From: an uncultured Prevotellaceae bacterium
Lineage (GTDB): Bacteria > Bacteroidota > Bacteroidia > Bacteroidales > Bacteroidaceae
Direction: 5' to 3'
DNA length: 41,363 bases
Assembly (NCBI GenBank): GCA_902799765.1
Contig: CADCBZ010000037.1
Span: 1-41,363 of the forward strand
The notes under the pieces were generated by a model that searched no databases, was not told the DNA's origin, and saw only the letters and a program-made list of their open reading frames with translations. Below are positions 8,083 to 15,802 of the stretch, one piece after another (position 1 is the first letter of the stretch; every line of letters begins with the position of its first letter). A program made the position numbers and the translations under genes.

Positions 8083-9120
8083 ATGGCAAATAAGAAAAAG
8101 ATTGTATTCATATTAAACCCCATTTCTGGTACTCACTCGAAGAAAGAAATACCTGAAATAATAGAGCGTACACTGGACCATGATCAGTTTGACGCAGAAA
8201 TCAAATTGACAGAATATGCCGGACATGCCTCAGAGATTGCGAAGGAATGTGCTAATGAGGGCGTTGACATCGTCGTTGCCATAGGTGGCGATGGGACTGT
8301 CAACGAGGTGGCTCGTTCGCTAGTACACACCCAGACGGCCCTTGGCATCATTCCCTGCGGATCGGGCAACGGGCTGGCCCGTCATCTCTGTCTGCCGCTT
8401 GATATCAAGAAAGCCATTCAGATCATCAATGCCTGTAAGATAGAGGCCTTTGACTATGGCGTCATCAACGACCTACCCTTCTTCTGTACCTGTGGTATGG
8501 GCTTCGATGCCTTTATCTCGTTGAAGTTTGCCGAGGCTGGCAAGCGTGGCCCAGTGACTTATCTGGAGAATGTGCTGAAGGAGGGGTTGGTCTATCGCCC
8601 AGAGACCTATGAGGTGGAAGATGAGTCGGGTACCAAGAAATACAAGGCATTCCTCATTGCCTGTGCCAACGCTTCGCAATACGGCAACAATGCCTATATC
8701 GCCCCAGGAGCCACGATGCAGGACGGTGAGTTGGATGTGATCGTGATGGAGCCCTTCAACGCACTCGATGCCCCGCAGGTAGCAGCCGACCTCTTTATGA
8801 AGACATTGACGAACAACTCGAAGATCAAGACATTCCGCACGAAACGCCTGCATATCACGCGTCAGGAACCCGGGGCCATCCATTACGACGGCGATCCGAT
8901 CATGACGGGTAAAGACATTGATGTGCATATCGAGCCGCAAGGAATCCGCATCCTGACGAATCCAGAAAAGAAAGAGGATACCGATGGGGCAAACTTCCTG
9001 TTGAACGCTTTCAGCGATTTCTTTAATAATATAAATAATGTACGTGAGGACATTGAGAAGACTGGTCATCGTATGCTGATCATCAACAAGGTGATGCTCC
9101 GTAAACTCTCCAAGTTGTAA
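8083..9120 (+). CDS. Diacylglycerol kinase family lipid kinase (DagK/YegS-like)
   Basis: 345 aa. The start was chosen at the ATG at 8083 (MANKKKIVFILNPISGT), because a longer in-frame reading would begin in or before the promoter. The DAGK catalytic domain has NPISG at the phosphate-binding strand, the nucleotide loop VVAIGGDGTVNEVA (GGDGT 68-72) and the PCGSGNGLARHL motif. A C-terminal beta-rich domain includes HYDGDP. It phosphorylates a lipid hydroxyl such as diacylglycerol or a sphingoid base or ceramide. Divergence from the sphingolipid-initiating enzyme favours a sphingolipid-related substrate (inference). Its stop overlaps the next start (TAATG). Confidence 0.88.
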   Translation: MANKKKIVFILNPISGTHSKKEIPEIIERTLDHDQFDAEIKLTEYAGHASEIAKECANEGVDIVVAIGGDGTVNEVARSLVHTQTALGIIPCGSGNGLARHLCLPLDIKKAIQIINACKIEAFDYGVINDLPFFCTCGMGFDAFISLKFAEAGKRGPVTYLENVLKEGLVYRPETYEVEDESGTKKYKAFLIACANASQYGNNAYIAPGATMQDGELDVIVMEPFNALDAPQVAADLFMKTLTNNSKIKTFRTKRLHITRQEPGAIHYDGDPIMTGKDIDVHIEPQGIRILTNPEKKEDTDGANFLLNAFSDFFNNINNVREDIEKTGHRMLIINKVMLRKLSKL

Positions 9121-9296
9121 TGCAGGAAATTGCGGTTGTCATCGTGCTTCTAGTAGCCCTTAGTTACGGCGGCAGGCGTATTTACAAGGTATTCCGAAGT
9201 GCTGGAGACCCTTGCTATGGTTGTGCAGGATGTCCCTTAAAAGCACAGAAACAAGCCCAAAAGAAGAAAAAAGCAGATTGCTGGCATAAAAAGTAG
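9120..9296 (+). CDS. FeoB-associated Cys-rich membrane protein (58 aa)
   Basis: 58 aa: an N-terminal membrane helix (EIAVVIVLLVALSYGG), a short basic linker, a cysteine cluster CYGCAGCPL with one more Cys near the end (DCWHKK), and a Lys/Gln-rich region. This matches the small FeoB-associated Cys-rich membrane protein family, usually found next to ferrous iron transporters; the Cys cluster may bind metal. Its ATG overlaps the TAA of the lipid kinase gene by one base, so translation is probably coupled. No feo gene is in the window, which makes its role here unclear. Confidence 0.75.
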   Translation: MQEIAVVIVLLVALSYGGRRIYKVFRSAGDPCYGCAGCPLKAQKQAQKKKKADCWHKK

Positions 9297-9305
9297 TCTA
9301 AAAAT

Positions 9306-9336
9306 TTGGCTATCTCGAATATTATGCCTACCTTTG
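9306..9336 (+). promoter_or_regulatory. tRNA-Cys promoter
   Basis: TTGG (9306-9309), 19 bases, TACCTTTG (9329-9336), a full match to the Bacteroidetes consensus. The -7 box is identical to that of tRNA-Pro. Confidence 0.75.
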
Positions 9337-9344
9337 CACCCGCA

Positions 9345-9392
9345 TTCGAGGCCACCATACGCTCGAAAGAGCTGATGCAAGCATCGCTCTTT
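9345..9392 (+). promoter_or_regulatory. Structured 5' leader of tRNA-Cys
   Basis: Two hairpins lie in the 67 bases between the -7 box and the tRNA. The first is TTCGAG (9345-9350) / CTCGAA (9362-9367). The second is AAAGAGC (9366-9372) / GCTCTTT (9386-9392) with inner GATGC/GCATC and a 2-base loop. The second is very stable, shares two bases with the first, and ends in TTT, so the two cannot both form in full. It may be an attenuator, a processing signal or a chance structure. Confidence 0.45.
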
Positions 9393-9403
9393 ACTCGCTT
9401 AAT

Positions 9404-9475
9404 GGTGCCTTGGATGAGTGGCTTAGTCTACGGTCTGCAAAACCGTCCACGGCGGTTCGAATCCGCCAGGCACCT
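9404..9475 (+). tRNA. tRNA-Cys (anticodon GCA)
   Basis: A 72-base cloverleaf. The acceptor stem is GGTGCCT/AGGCACC with discriminator T, as expected for tRNA-Cys. The anticodon loop CTGCAAA has GCA at 9437-9439, and the T arm has GGTTCGAATCC. CCA is not encoded. Confidence 0.95.
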
Positions 9476-9486
9476 CTTGAAAAAGT

Positions 9487-9519
9487 AAAAGGCTGATGGA
9501 GATTTCCACCAGCCTTTTT
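9487..9519. terminator. Bidirectional terminator between tRNA-Cys and the DUF1232 gene
   Basis: AAAAGGCTGATGGA (9487-9500) pairs with TCCACCAGCCTTTTT (9505-9519), with T-runs on both strands. It serves the tRNA on the plus strand and the convergent operon on the minus strand. Confidence 0.8.
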
Positions 9520-9527
9520 CGTATTCT

Positions 9528-9923
9528 CTACTCGTTGTTTTCTTTGAAGATATCCGTGATGTCACAGATTTCCTCTTCATCAAACCATTTGGCGAGCTTC
9601 TCCTTGGCCTGTTCGAGAATCGAAGGATCAACATCAGTCCACACCTTCTTCAGCACATAGATCAGTACGGCGAAGTCGTCGGTAAGACCAGCAATGGGGA
9701 TGGCATCAGGTATGACATCAAGTGGACTGATCATATAACCCAAGGCACCGATGATGATGGCCTTGTCAGTCTTGCTGACGGAATCGCTCTGAAGCGTATA
9801 ATAAAGGATCAGGGCGGCATACACCAGCTTCGACCCCGCTCGCTTGGCAATGCGGGAGATTTTTTCTACAAATTCCGACTGAGAGAATTTGTTGGCATAA
9901 CTCATAAAATCAGGTAATTCCAT
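9528..9923 (-). CDS. YkvA/DUF1232 membrane-associated protein
   Basis: 131 aa. The DUF1232 core lies at about 50-90, with the motif LGYMISPLDVIPDAIPIAGLTDD and a preceding hydrophobic segment (LVYAALILYYTL). The C-terminus is acidic and probably cytoplasmic. The function of this widespread family is unknown. It is the last gene of a four-gene minus-strand operon, 20 bases after the DUF1460 gene. Confidence 0.85.
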   Translation of the reverse strand: MELPDFMSYANKFSQSEFVEKISRIAKRAGSKLVYAALILYYTLQSDSVSKTDKAIIIGALGYMISPLDVIPDAIPIAGLTDDFAVLIYVLKKVWTDVDPSILEQAKEKLAKWFDEEEICDITDIFKENNE

Positions 9924-9943
9924 AATTTCTATCTGGTTAAGTT

Positions 9944-10804
9944 CTACTTTAAGATTCTGATAATTCTGATACCCGTATGGGTGCTGTGCTGCTGCAGATA
10001 CTGGTAGAGCGTCATGGGCTCCTCCACCACCTTCTTATGCAGCATAGAGGCATTGAGCAGATGCAGTTTGCCGTCTTTCCAGACAGCAAAACCGAGGTGG
10101 GCGATATCGAGACCTGCTTTCTTACAGGTAATGGCAATGATATCGCCATCATTCACGGCTTGACGGAGCAAAGTCTGGTTCTTCACCATCAGCTTGGGGA
10201 TGTAACGGAAGCGTCCGCCAGAGACTCGCTGTTCCATCTCACGGATGGCGTCGAGATACTCAGGATGCTCTCGGAGTGCCTTATAGCTCTGCGGATGCTG
10301 ACTCATATAGTTCACCTTGACATTCTGGATAGCGGAGAACGGCGGATCAGGCTCTTGGATCTCTTTCACGATGCCGGCTTCCGTATTCAGCGTAATCCAC
10401 TCTGTAAAGTAATGAATACGACTCGTATAATCTTCTATCCTACCGTTACGATAACGCATGGCTGAGAGCGCATTCAGATAGTCACGCCAGGTGAAAAGAT
10501 GACGATAGGCACAGAGCGTCAGGGCTGTGACCGTCTCCACAAGCGTGGTACAATCCAGTTGACGGGTATTCACCACCAGTCGCTCGTCATCATTGACTTC
10601 GAGTGTATAGGCCACATAGGGGACACCTAAGAACTTCCTGGCAAAGAAAAGCGGGAAGTTCGTGGTGCGCGGCAGACTATGCGCCTCGTCGAGTAATCGG
10701 CAGATCGTTATACTGTCACTCTGCTGATAGCATACCCCACCTTCTTCCTGGGCATAGCCGAGAAGCGGTAAGAGTGTTGTCAACAAGAACAGATATCGTT
10801 TCAT
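9944..10804 (-). CDS. DUF1460 N-acetylmuramoyl-L-alanine amidase-like protein
   Basis: 286 aa with a Sec signal peptide (MKRYLFLLTTLLPLLGYAQ), so periplasmic. The DUF1460 family has an NlpC/P60-like papain fold. The likely catalytic Cys is in TRQLDCTTLVET and the likely His in LDIAHLGFAVW. Members are annotated as peptidoglycan amidase-like enzymes. The start overlaps the stop of the DUF4421 gene by 4 bases (ATGA), showing tight coupling with that gene. The substrate bond has not been settled from sequence. Confidence 0.85.
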   Translation of the reverse strand: MKRYLFLLTTLLPLLGYAQEEGGVCYQQSDSITICRLLDEAHSLPRTTNFPLFFARKFLGVPYVAYTLEVNDDERLVVNTRQLDCTTLVETVTALTLCAYRHLFTWRDYLNALSAMRYRNGRIEDYTSRIHYFTEWITLNTEAGIVKEIQEPDPPFSAIQNVKVNYMSQHPQSYKALREHPEYLDAIREMEQRVSGGRFRYIPKLMVKNQTLLRQAVNDGDIIAITCKKAGLDIAHLGFAVWKDGKLHLLNASMLHKKVVEEPMTLYQYLQQHSTHTGIRIIRILK

Positions 10805-11934
10805 TTCTTCTTTTGCTTGTATTTATCCTTTAACATAAAATTATAGCCTATATAGGCATTCAGCGAGCCAAACACATTATTGGCCCTGAAACGCGAGGTA
10901 CGGTAGTTGTTCGTGCGAAAGATGGCACTCGCCCCCACATACCAGCGGGTATTGTTATACACCAGTCCGAGACGTCCGACAAAATCAGGATTCACCTTCC
11001 CGATATCAAAGCCACGCTTCTCATCAACCGTCTGTCCATAACTCGTTTTATAGGCAATAGCCAACTGTCCACTCGCACAAAACAGCCAGTTTTTGGCAAA
11101 CACCCAATTGTAGGCATAGCCGCCTGAGAGCATGAAGTCGTTATACCTGATGTGGTTAAACATCATACTACTGTCAAGTTCCACCGTCTGTCCTTTCGGC
11201 ATCCTGCTTTCGAGTGCAGCCTTTAATGCCTCGTCATCCAGGTCAAGCGTGTTATGTGTATAACCCGCACCCGCCAGCCATGAGCCGCAGCTGATCTTCT
11301 GACAGGTAGATTGACTGAAAGCAGCCGGATAGGAGAAGTGACCATGATTGAAGATGTAATAGGCACTCACGCCAGTGATTCCCAATTTCACGCCCGAGAA
11401 AGGCATATCTTCAAAGAGGTCGCTGTTCAGTCCTTCCAGTTTTACATCCCGTATTTTATAGTCACTGCCAGACCGTCGATAGAAGAGATCTACGCCGATC
11501 TGTGATGAGTAGATGCTGAGATCGAACTCTTTCCGCAGGCCACCACTTCCGAAACTCAGGTTCTTGATATCGAAAGTATAGCCGAAGAAAAACCAGCGCC
11601 AGCCGAAGTAAGGCCCTATCTTTGTCAGGCCGTCAGGCGACAGTCGTATATGCTGGTTGTCACTACTCAAATCAAAACTCTCAAAGGTGCGCGTCACCTG
11701 CATCATCACCGTAAACTCATAGAGCTGAGGTTCGATATAGTCATCGTTCGTCCTATCGAAGCCGCGAACCGTTTCCTTGATCGTCTCACGGATCTTCTCA
11801 CCCAACGCATGGAGTTCACTACGTTTTATCGTGTCAGGAGGTGTTGCTTCCACGGTAGGGATTTTATCTTCCCCACTCGCCCTGGCCACAGAGACAGCAG
11901 CCATCAACATCCATATCCACAACCATCTCCTCAC
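10801..11934 (-). CDS. DUF4421 predicted outer-membrane beta-barrel protein
   Basis: 377 aa, GTG start (GTG AGG AGA), giving a signal peptide MRRWLWIWMLMAAVSVARA. The rest is rich in alternating aromatic/polar strands (for example GPYFGWRWFFFGYTFDI) and ends with a strand and a basic tail (NAYIGYNFMLKDKYKQKKK), consistent with the DUF4421 family of Bacteroidetes, thought to be outer-membrane barrels. It lies 10 bases after the oxidoreductase gene and overlaps the DUF1460 gene. A role in cell-envelope upkeep is inferred from the neighbours. Confidence 0.8.
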   Translation of the reverse strand: MRRWLWIWMLMAAVSVARASGEDKIPTVEATPPDTIKRSELHALGEKIRETIKETVRGFDRTNDDYIEPQLYEFTVMMQVTRTFESFDLSSDNQHIRLSPDGLTKIGPYFGWRWFFFGYTFDIKNLSFGSGGLRKEFDLSIYSSQIGVDLFYRRSGSDYKIRDVKLEGLNSDLFEDMPFSGVKLGITGVSAYYIFNHGHFSYPAAFSQSTCQKISCGSWLAGAGYTHNTLDLDDEALKAALESRMPKGQTVELDSSMMFNHIRYNDFMLSGGYAYNWVFAKNWLFCASGQLAIAYKTSYGQTVDEKRGFDIGKVNPDFVGRLGLVYNNTRWYVGASAIFRTNNYRTSRFRANNVFGSLNAYIGYNFMLKDKYKQKKK

Positions 11935-11944
11935 CTGTTTCTTC

Positions 11945-12937
11945 TCAGAGTTTTCCTAATATACGATCCATCACCCAGTTGACTGGCGTTGCCGACACAC
12001 TCGTACAAGTACAGACAGCCAGTCCCTGCAGATGCTCTATCACATTCTTGATGATCGGATACTGCACATAGGGCGGATTGGGCACCGTCATGCGCTCATC
12101 TCCCTCACTGGTCTGCAGACGGATGGGGTTATAGTCGAAGACAGAGAAGCTGACCTGCCCTTCAGTACCGATGATCTCAATACAGTCCTCACGTGCACTC
12201 TCATGGGCTACATAACACCACGAGCCGCTGCCAGGCAGACCGTTCTCGAAGCGGAAGCAAGCACTCACAGAGTCCTCTGCCTCATAAAGCATACCACGAT
12301 TGGCACAGATGCCTCTGGCTTCGAGAATGACGCCAAACATATCCTGAAGGAGATCGAGCTGATGAGGTGCCATATCGTAGAAATAGCCACCACCAGCGAT
12401 TTCTGGCTGCAATCGCCAAGCCAGAGGTGTACCGTTCTTGATCGCCTCGGCATCAGCTGCTCGTAAAGGTTCCGTATAGCGGATCTGGACATTCAGGATC
12501 TTACCGATCCTTCCACTTGTCACGATCTCCTTCACCTTCTGGAAATAAGGCAAATAGCGGCGATAATAAGCCACGAAACAAGGGATACCCGTCTGTTCGG
12601 AGATGCGGTTGATACGGGCACAGTCCTCATAACTGGCCGCCAAAGGCTTCTCCACATACACAGGTTTACCTGCTTTCATAGCCATAATAGCATAGGTGGC
12701 ATGACTCGAAGGAGGTGTGGCCACATAGATGGCATTCACATCAGGATCATCGATGATCTCCTGGGCATCAGTGTACCACTTACGGATGCCGTGCGTGATA
12801 GCATAAGTGCGTGCCCGCTGCTCTGAACGACTCATCACAGCCTCGACACTTGAACCCTCAACCTCGCTAAAGGCCGGGCCACTCTTTTTCTCTGTCACTT
12901 CACCGCAACCAATGAAACCCCACTTTAATTGCTTCAT
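11945..12937 (-). CDS. Gfo/Idh/MocA-family oxidoreductase
   Basis: 330 aa from the ATG at 12937. The longer reading upstream runs through the promoter and is rejected. The N-terminal Rossmann domain has WGFIGCGEVTEKKSGPA, the NAD(P)-linked strand AIYVATPPSSHATYA and the conserved VEKPLA with its Lys. The C-terminal GFO_IDH_MocA domain includes GGGYFYDMAPHQLDLLQ with the expected Asp/His. These enzymes oxidise or reduce sugars or inositols with NAD(P). No signal peptide, so cytoplasmic. It is the first gene of the operon with DUF4421, DUF1460 and DUF1232. Substrate unknown. Confidence 0.9.
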   Translation of the reverse strand: MKQLKWGFIGCGEVTEKKSGPAFSEVEGSSVEAVMSRSEQRARTYAITHGIRKWYTDAQEIIDDPDVNAIYVATPPSSHATYAIMAMKAGKPVYVEKPLAASYEDCARINRISEQTGIPCFVAYYRRYLPYFQKVKEIVTSGRIGKILNVQIRYTEPLRAADAEAIKNGTPLAWRLQPEIAGGGYFYDMAPHQLDLLQDMFGVILEARGICANRGMLYEAEDSVSACFRFENGLPGSGSWCYVAHESAREDCIEIIGTEGQVSFSVFDYNPIRLQTSEGDERMTVPNPPYVQYPIIKNVIEHLQGLAVCTCTSVSATPVNWVMDRILGKL

Positions 12938-12954
12938 ATCGCAAAATTTTGCTG

Positions 12955-12962
12955 CAAAGATA
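12955..12962 (-). promoter_or_regulatory. -7 box of the oxidoreductase operon
   Basis: TATCTTTG on the minus strand, 17 bases before the ATG at 12937. The -33 region lacks a clear TTG. It is only 21 bases from the divergent -7 box at 12984. Confidence 0.55.
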
Positions 12963-12983
12963 CGAAATAAAATAAAAAAATAG

Positions 12984-12991
12984 TAACTTTG
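12984..12991 (+). promoter_or_regulatory. -7 box of the membrane protein / hisB operon
   Basis: TAACTTTG matches TAnnTTTG and lies 21 bases before the ATG at 13013. No clear TTG at -33. The divergent promoters are so close that polymerase binding is likely mutually exclusive. Confidence 0.55.
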
Positions 12992-13012
12992 CACACAAAA
13001 ATCAATCAGACA

Positions 13013-13666
13013 ATGGAAAAAGACAACGAAAATATCCTTTTAAAGAGCAGGAGTAGTAGGGCTTGCATTCGCGACGGCTATCGTTTCTACTTCTCCCACT
13101 TCAAGCGGATTTTCAAAGCCACATGGCTGATAGCCATTGTGTTTGCCGTCTTGTCGGCAGCCGCCTCAGCTATGCCTGTTCTCCTTTCGCCCAACCTGAT
13201 GTTACCTGGAGAGCTGTTAGCAACACTGGCGGTGATACTCCTGCTGATCTTTGCATGGCGGAGACTTCGCAAGCGTCAGTTGCTGGAAGCCACAGAGCGT
13301 ATCACTTTCAAGAACTGGTTACGACACACAGGCATGGTGCTCATCGTCGGCATCGTGTGTTTCTTCACGATATCCATCCTGATCATGCTCACCTCGCTGC
13401 CGATGATCATCATGATGGCAGCCAACTGGCAGGATCAGATAGGCGTCCTCATGGGCGATCCCAGCGGTATGCCTGACAACGTGAGATGGTTGACATTGGT
13501 GGTATTCCTCATTGCCGGTTTCCTTCAGGCCTACGTGTGGCAATCGATCATTGGCCCCATTTACATGATGCGAGGCGCTATCATCCAGCACGAAAATGAA
13601 CGACAAAAATTCAATAAGACAGAGGTAAAAGAGACTTATGAAACGAATCTTATTTATAGACCGTGA
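13013..13666 (+). CDS. Polytopic membrane protein of unknown function
   Basis: 217 aa from the ATG at 13013, which follows the -7 box at the usual distance. About four hydrophobic segments: [19 protein letters not shown], a stretch around [37 protein letters not shown] with the next MII run, and [18 protein letters not shown]- and C-termini are polar and charged, fitting a cytoplasmic location. No family is recognised with certainty. The 3' end overlaps hisB by 29 bases, so the two are co-transcribed, although no functional link to histidine synthesis is visible. Confidence 0.8.
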   Translation: MEKDNENILLKSRSSRACIRDGYRFYFSHFKRIFKATWLIAIVFAVLSAAASAMPVLLSPNLMLPGELLATLAVILLLIFAWRRLRKRQLLEATERITFKNWLRHTGMVLIVGIVCFFTISILIMLTSLPMIIMMAANWQDQIGVLMGDPSGMPDNVRWLTLVVFLIAGFLQAYVWQSIIGPIYMMRGAIIQHENERQKFNKTEVKETYETNLIYRP

Positions 13667-14708
13667 CGGCACCCTCATTGAGGAGCCTGCCGATGAACAA
13701 ATTGACAGCTTCGAGAAACTGAAGTTTGTCGATGGCGTATTCCGCAACCTCAGTTTCATCCGCGAGAAGCTCGATTTTGAGTTTGTCATGGTGAGCAATC
13801 AAGACGGATTAGGCACCTCATCTTTTCCTGAGGACACCTTCTGGCCCGTCCACAACTTCATCCTTCAGACCCTCGCTGGAGAAGGTATCACCTTTGATGA
13901 GATTCTGATCGATCCACATTTCCCTGAGGATAATGCACCCACACGCAAGCCGAATGTTGGATTGGTAGAGAAGTACATCAATAATCCCGACTATGACATC
14001 GCCAATAGCTACGTCATCGGCGATAGGGAGACAGATAGAACCTTTGCTCGAAACATCGGTTGCAAATCACTGATTTTAAGTGATAAAGGTATTACATGGA
14101 ATAAGATTTCAGAAATACTATTTGCTGGCGAACGCATCGCAGAAGTCAGCCGGAAGACCAAGGAAACGGATATACACATCAAAGTGAATCTCGATGGAAC
14201 TGGCAAGTGCGACATCCAGACAGGCCTAGGCTTCTTCGACCACATGCTGGAGCAGATCGGCAAGCATGGCATGATGGATCTCACCATCCACACGAAAGGC
14301 GACCTAGAGGTAGATGAGCATCACACGATTGAAGATACTGCCATCGCCTTGGGCGAATGTATCCTACAGGCATTGGGCAACAAGCGAGGCATCGAACGTT
14401 ATGGTTATTGTCTGCCTATGGACGACTGTATCTGTTCTGTGGCATTAGACTTCGGAGGGCGCCCCTGGTTGGTATGGGATGCCGAGTTCAAGCGTGAGAA
14501 GATTGGTGAGATGCCGACTGAAATGTTCTTACACTTCTTCAAGAGCCTCAGCGATGCTGCGAAGATGAATCTGAACATCAAGGCCGAAGGCCAGAACGAG
14601 CATCATAAGATTGAAGGCATCTTCAAAGCTCTTGCCCGAGCCCTGAAGATGGCAGTCCGCCGCGACATCTATCACTACGAATTACCTTCAACCAAAGGTA
14701 TGTTATAA
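13638..14708 (+). CDS. hisB: Bifunctional histidinol-phosphatase / imidazoleglycerol-phosphate dehydratase
   Basis: 356 aa, catalysing steps 7 and 9 of histidine synthesis. The N-terminal HAD phosphatase (1-165) has FIDRDGTL with Asp8/Asp10, [13 protein letters not shown] and IGDRETD. The C-terminal IGPD (about 172-356) has [23 protein letters not shown] and [15 protein letters not shown], which bind two metal ions. The Cys-rich zinc site of the E. coli phosphatase is absent: where E. coli has CPHLPADECDC this protein has [11 protein letters not shown]. No other his gene is in the window; the preceding gene is an unrelated membrane protein overlapping by 29 bases. Confidence 0.95.
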   Translation: MKRILFIDRDGTLIEEPADEQIDSFEKLKFVDGVFRNLSFIREKLDFEFVMVSNQDGLGTSSFPEDTFWPVHNFILQTLAGEGITFDEILIDPHFPEDNAPTRKPNVGLVEKYINNPDYDIANSYVIGDRETDRTFARNIGCKSLILSDKGITWNKISEILFAGERIAEVSRKTKETDIHIKVNLDGTGKCDIQTGLGFFDHMLEQIGKHGMMDLTIHTKGDLEVDEHHTIEDTAIALGECILQALGNKRGIERYGYCLPMDDCICSVALDFGGRPWLVWDAEFKREKIGEMPTEMFLHFFKSLSDAAKMNLNIKAEGQNEHHKIEGIFKALARALKMAVRRDIYHYELPSTKGML

Positions 14709-14712
14709 AAAT

Positions 14713-14746
14713 AATGGTGAGCCAAACAGACTCACCATTGTTTTTA
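14713..14746. terminator. Bidirectional terminator between hisB and the UDP-sugar epimerase gene
   Basis: AATGGTGAG (14713-14721) / CTCACCATT (14731-14739), with GTTTTTATT after it on the plus strand and ATTATTTTTAT on the minus strand. It separates convergent genes; the stop of the epimerase gene is at 14744-14746. Confidence 0.8.
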
Positions 14747-15802
14747 TTGATAGTATGATTTATACCACTCTGCAAACTTCCTAAGTCCTTCCCTCAACGT
14801 GATCTTAGGCGTAAACCCATAGTCACGTTCAAGGGCGGCAGCATCGGCATAGGTTGTGGGCACATCACCAGGTTGCATCGGTACCAGTTGCTTGTGCGCC
14901 TCAAAGTCAAAGTCCTCAGGCAAAACACCTGCACGTACCAACTCCTCCTGCAGGATGTTCACAAAGTCCAGCAAGTTCTCTGGCTGACCACCACCGATAT
15001 TATAGACGGCATAGGGAGGAACAGGCAGACCATCCTCCCCCTTCTTGCGCTCAGGTGCTCCTTGCATCACTCGCACAACACCTTCTACAATATCGTCTAC
15101 ATATGTAAAATCTCGGCGGCAGTTGCCATAGTTGAAGATCTGAATGGTGTCACCCTTCAGCAACTTGTTCGTAAACCCAAAATATGCCATGTCAGGACGT
15201 CCGGCAGGACCATAGACGGTAAAGAAACGCAATCCTGTCGATGGGATATCATACAGTTTCGAATAGCAATGTGCCATCAGCTCGTTGCTTTTCTTGGTGG
15301 CAGCATACAAACTCACAGGATTATCAACTCTATCATCCGTCGAGAACGGCACTTTCTTATTGCCGCCATACACACTAGAAGATGAGGCATAGACCAAGTG
15401 CTCAACAGGATGATGGCGACAGGCTTCGAGGATATTGTAGAAGCCAATCATATTCGACTGGATATAAGCATCGGGGTTCGTAATCGAATAACGTACGCCT
15501 GCCTGAGCAGCGAGGTTAACCACCACCTGAGGCTTGTACGTCTCGAACAATCCGTCAATCGTCGCTTTATCAGCGATATCGCCTTTTACAAACTTCCAGA
15601 CAGTACCTTCAGGTACACAGTTATCCAGTTCCTGCAGTCGATATTCTTTCAGCGTAGGGTCATAATAATCATTCATATTATCAATCCCCACGATGGTCAT
15701 ACCTTTATAGTCCTTAAACAGGCGCTTCACCAGGTTGCTACCAATAAAACCTGCGGCACCAGTCACCAATGTCGTCTTATTATTCAAATCAATCTTTTCC
15801 AT
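14744..15802 (-). CDS. UDP-glucuronate 4-epimerase-like NAD-dependent epimerase
   Basis: 352 aa, extended short-chain dehydrogenase fold. NAD-binding TLVTGAAGFIGSNLVKRL is at the N-terminus; the DNMNDYYDPTLKEYRL stretch is typical of the CapI/UDP-glucuronate 4-epimerase group. The active site has YASSSSVYG and Tyr-x-x-x-Lys in YAATKKSNE, and there is a substrate-binding RFFTVYGPAGRPDMA segment. These enzymes interconvert UDP-glucuronate and UDP-galacturonate. It is the last gene of a four-gene operon and overlaps the nucleotidyltransferase gene by 14 bases. Its presence next to a galacturonokinase-like gene supports a UDP-uronic acid role. Confidence 0.88.
   Translation of the reverse strand: MEKIDLNNKTTLVTGAAGFIGSNLVKRLFKDYKGMTIVGIDNMNDYYDPTLKEYRLQELDNCVPEGTVWKFVKGDIADKATIDGLFETYKPQVVVNLAAQAGVRYSITNPDAYIQSNMIGFYNILEACRHHPVEHLVYASSSSVYGGNKKVPFSTDDRVDNPVSLYAATKKSNELMAHCYSKLYDIPSTGLRFFTVYGPAGRPDMAYFGFTNKLLKGDTIQIFNYGNCRRDFTYVDDIVEGVVRVMQGAPERKKGEDGLPVPPYAVYNIGGGQPENLLDFVNILQEELVRAGVLPEDFDFEAHKQLVPMQPGDVPTTYADAAALERDYGFTPKITLREGLRKFAEWYKSYYQ

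Noticed and set aside
9306-9488. A 60-codon open frame reading through tRNA-Cys
   Set aside because: It starts inside the tRNA promoter and runs through the cloverleaf, so it is not a real gene.
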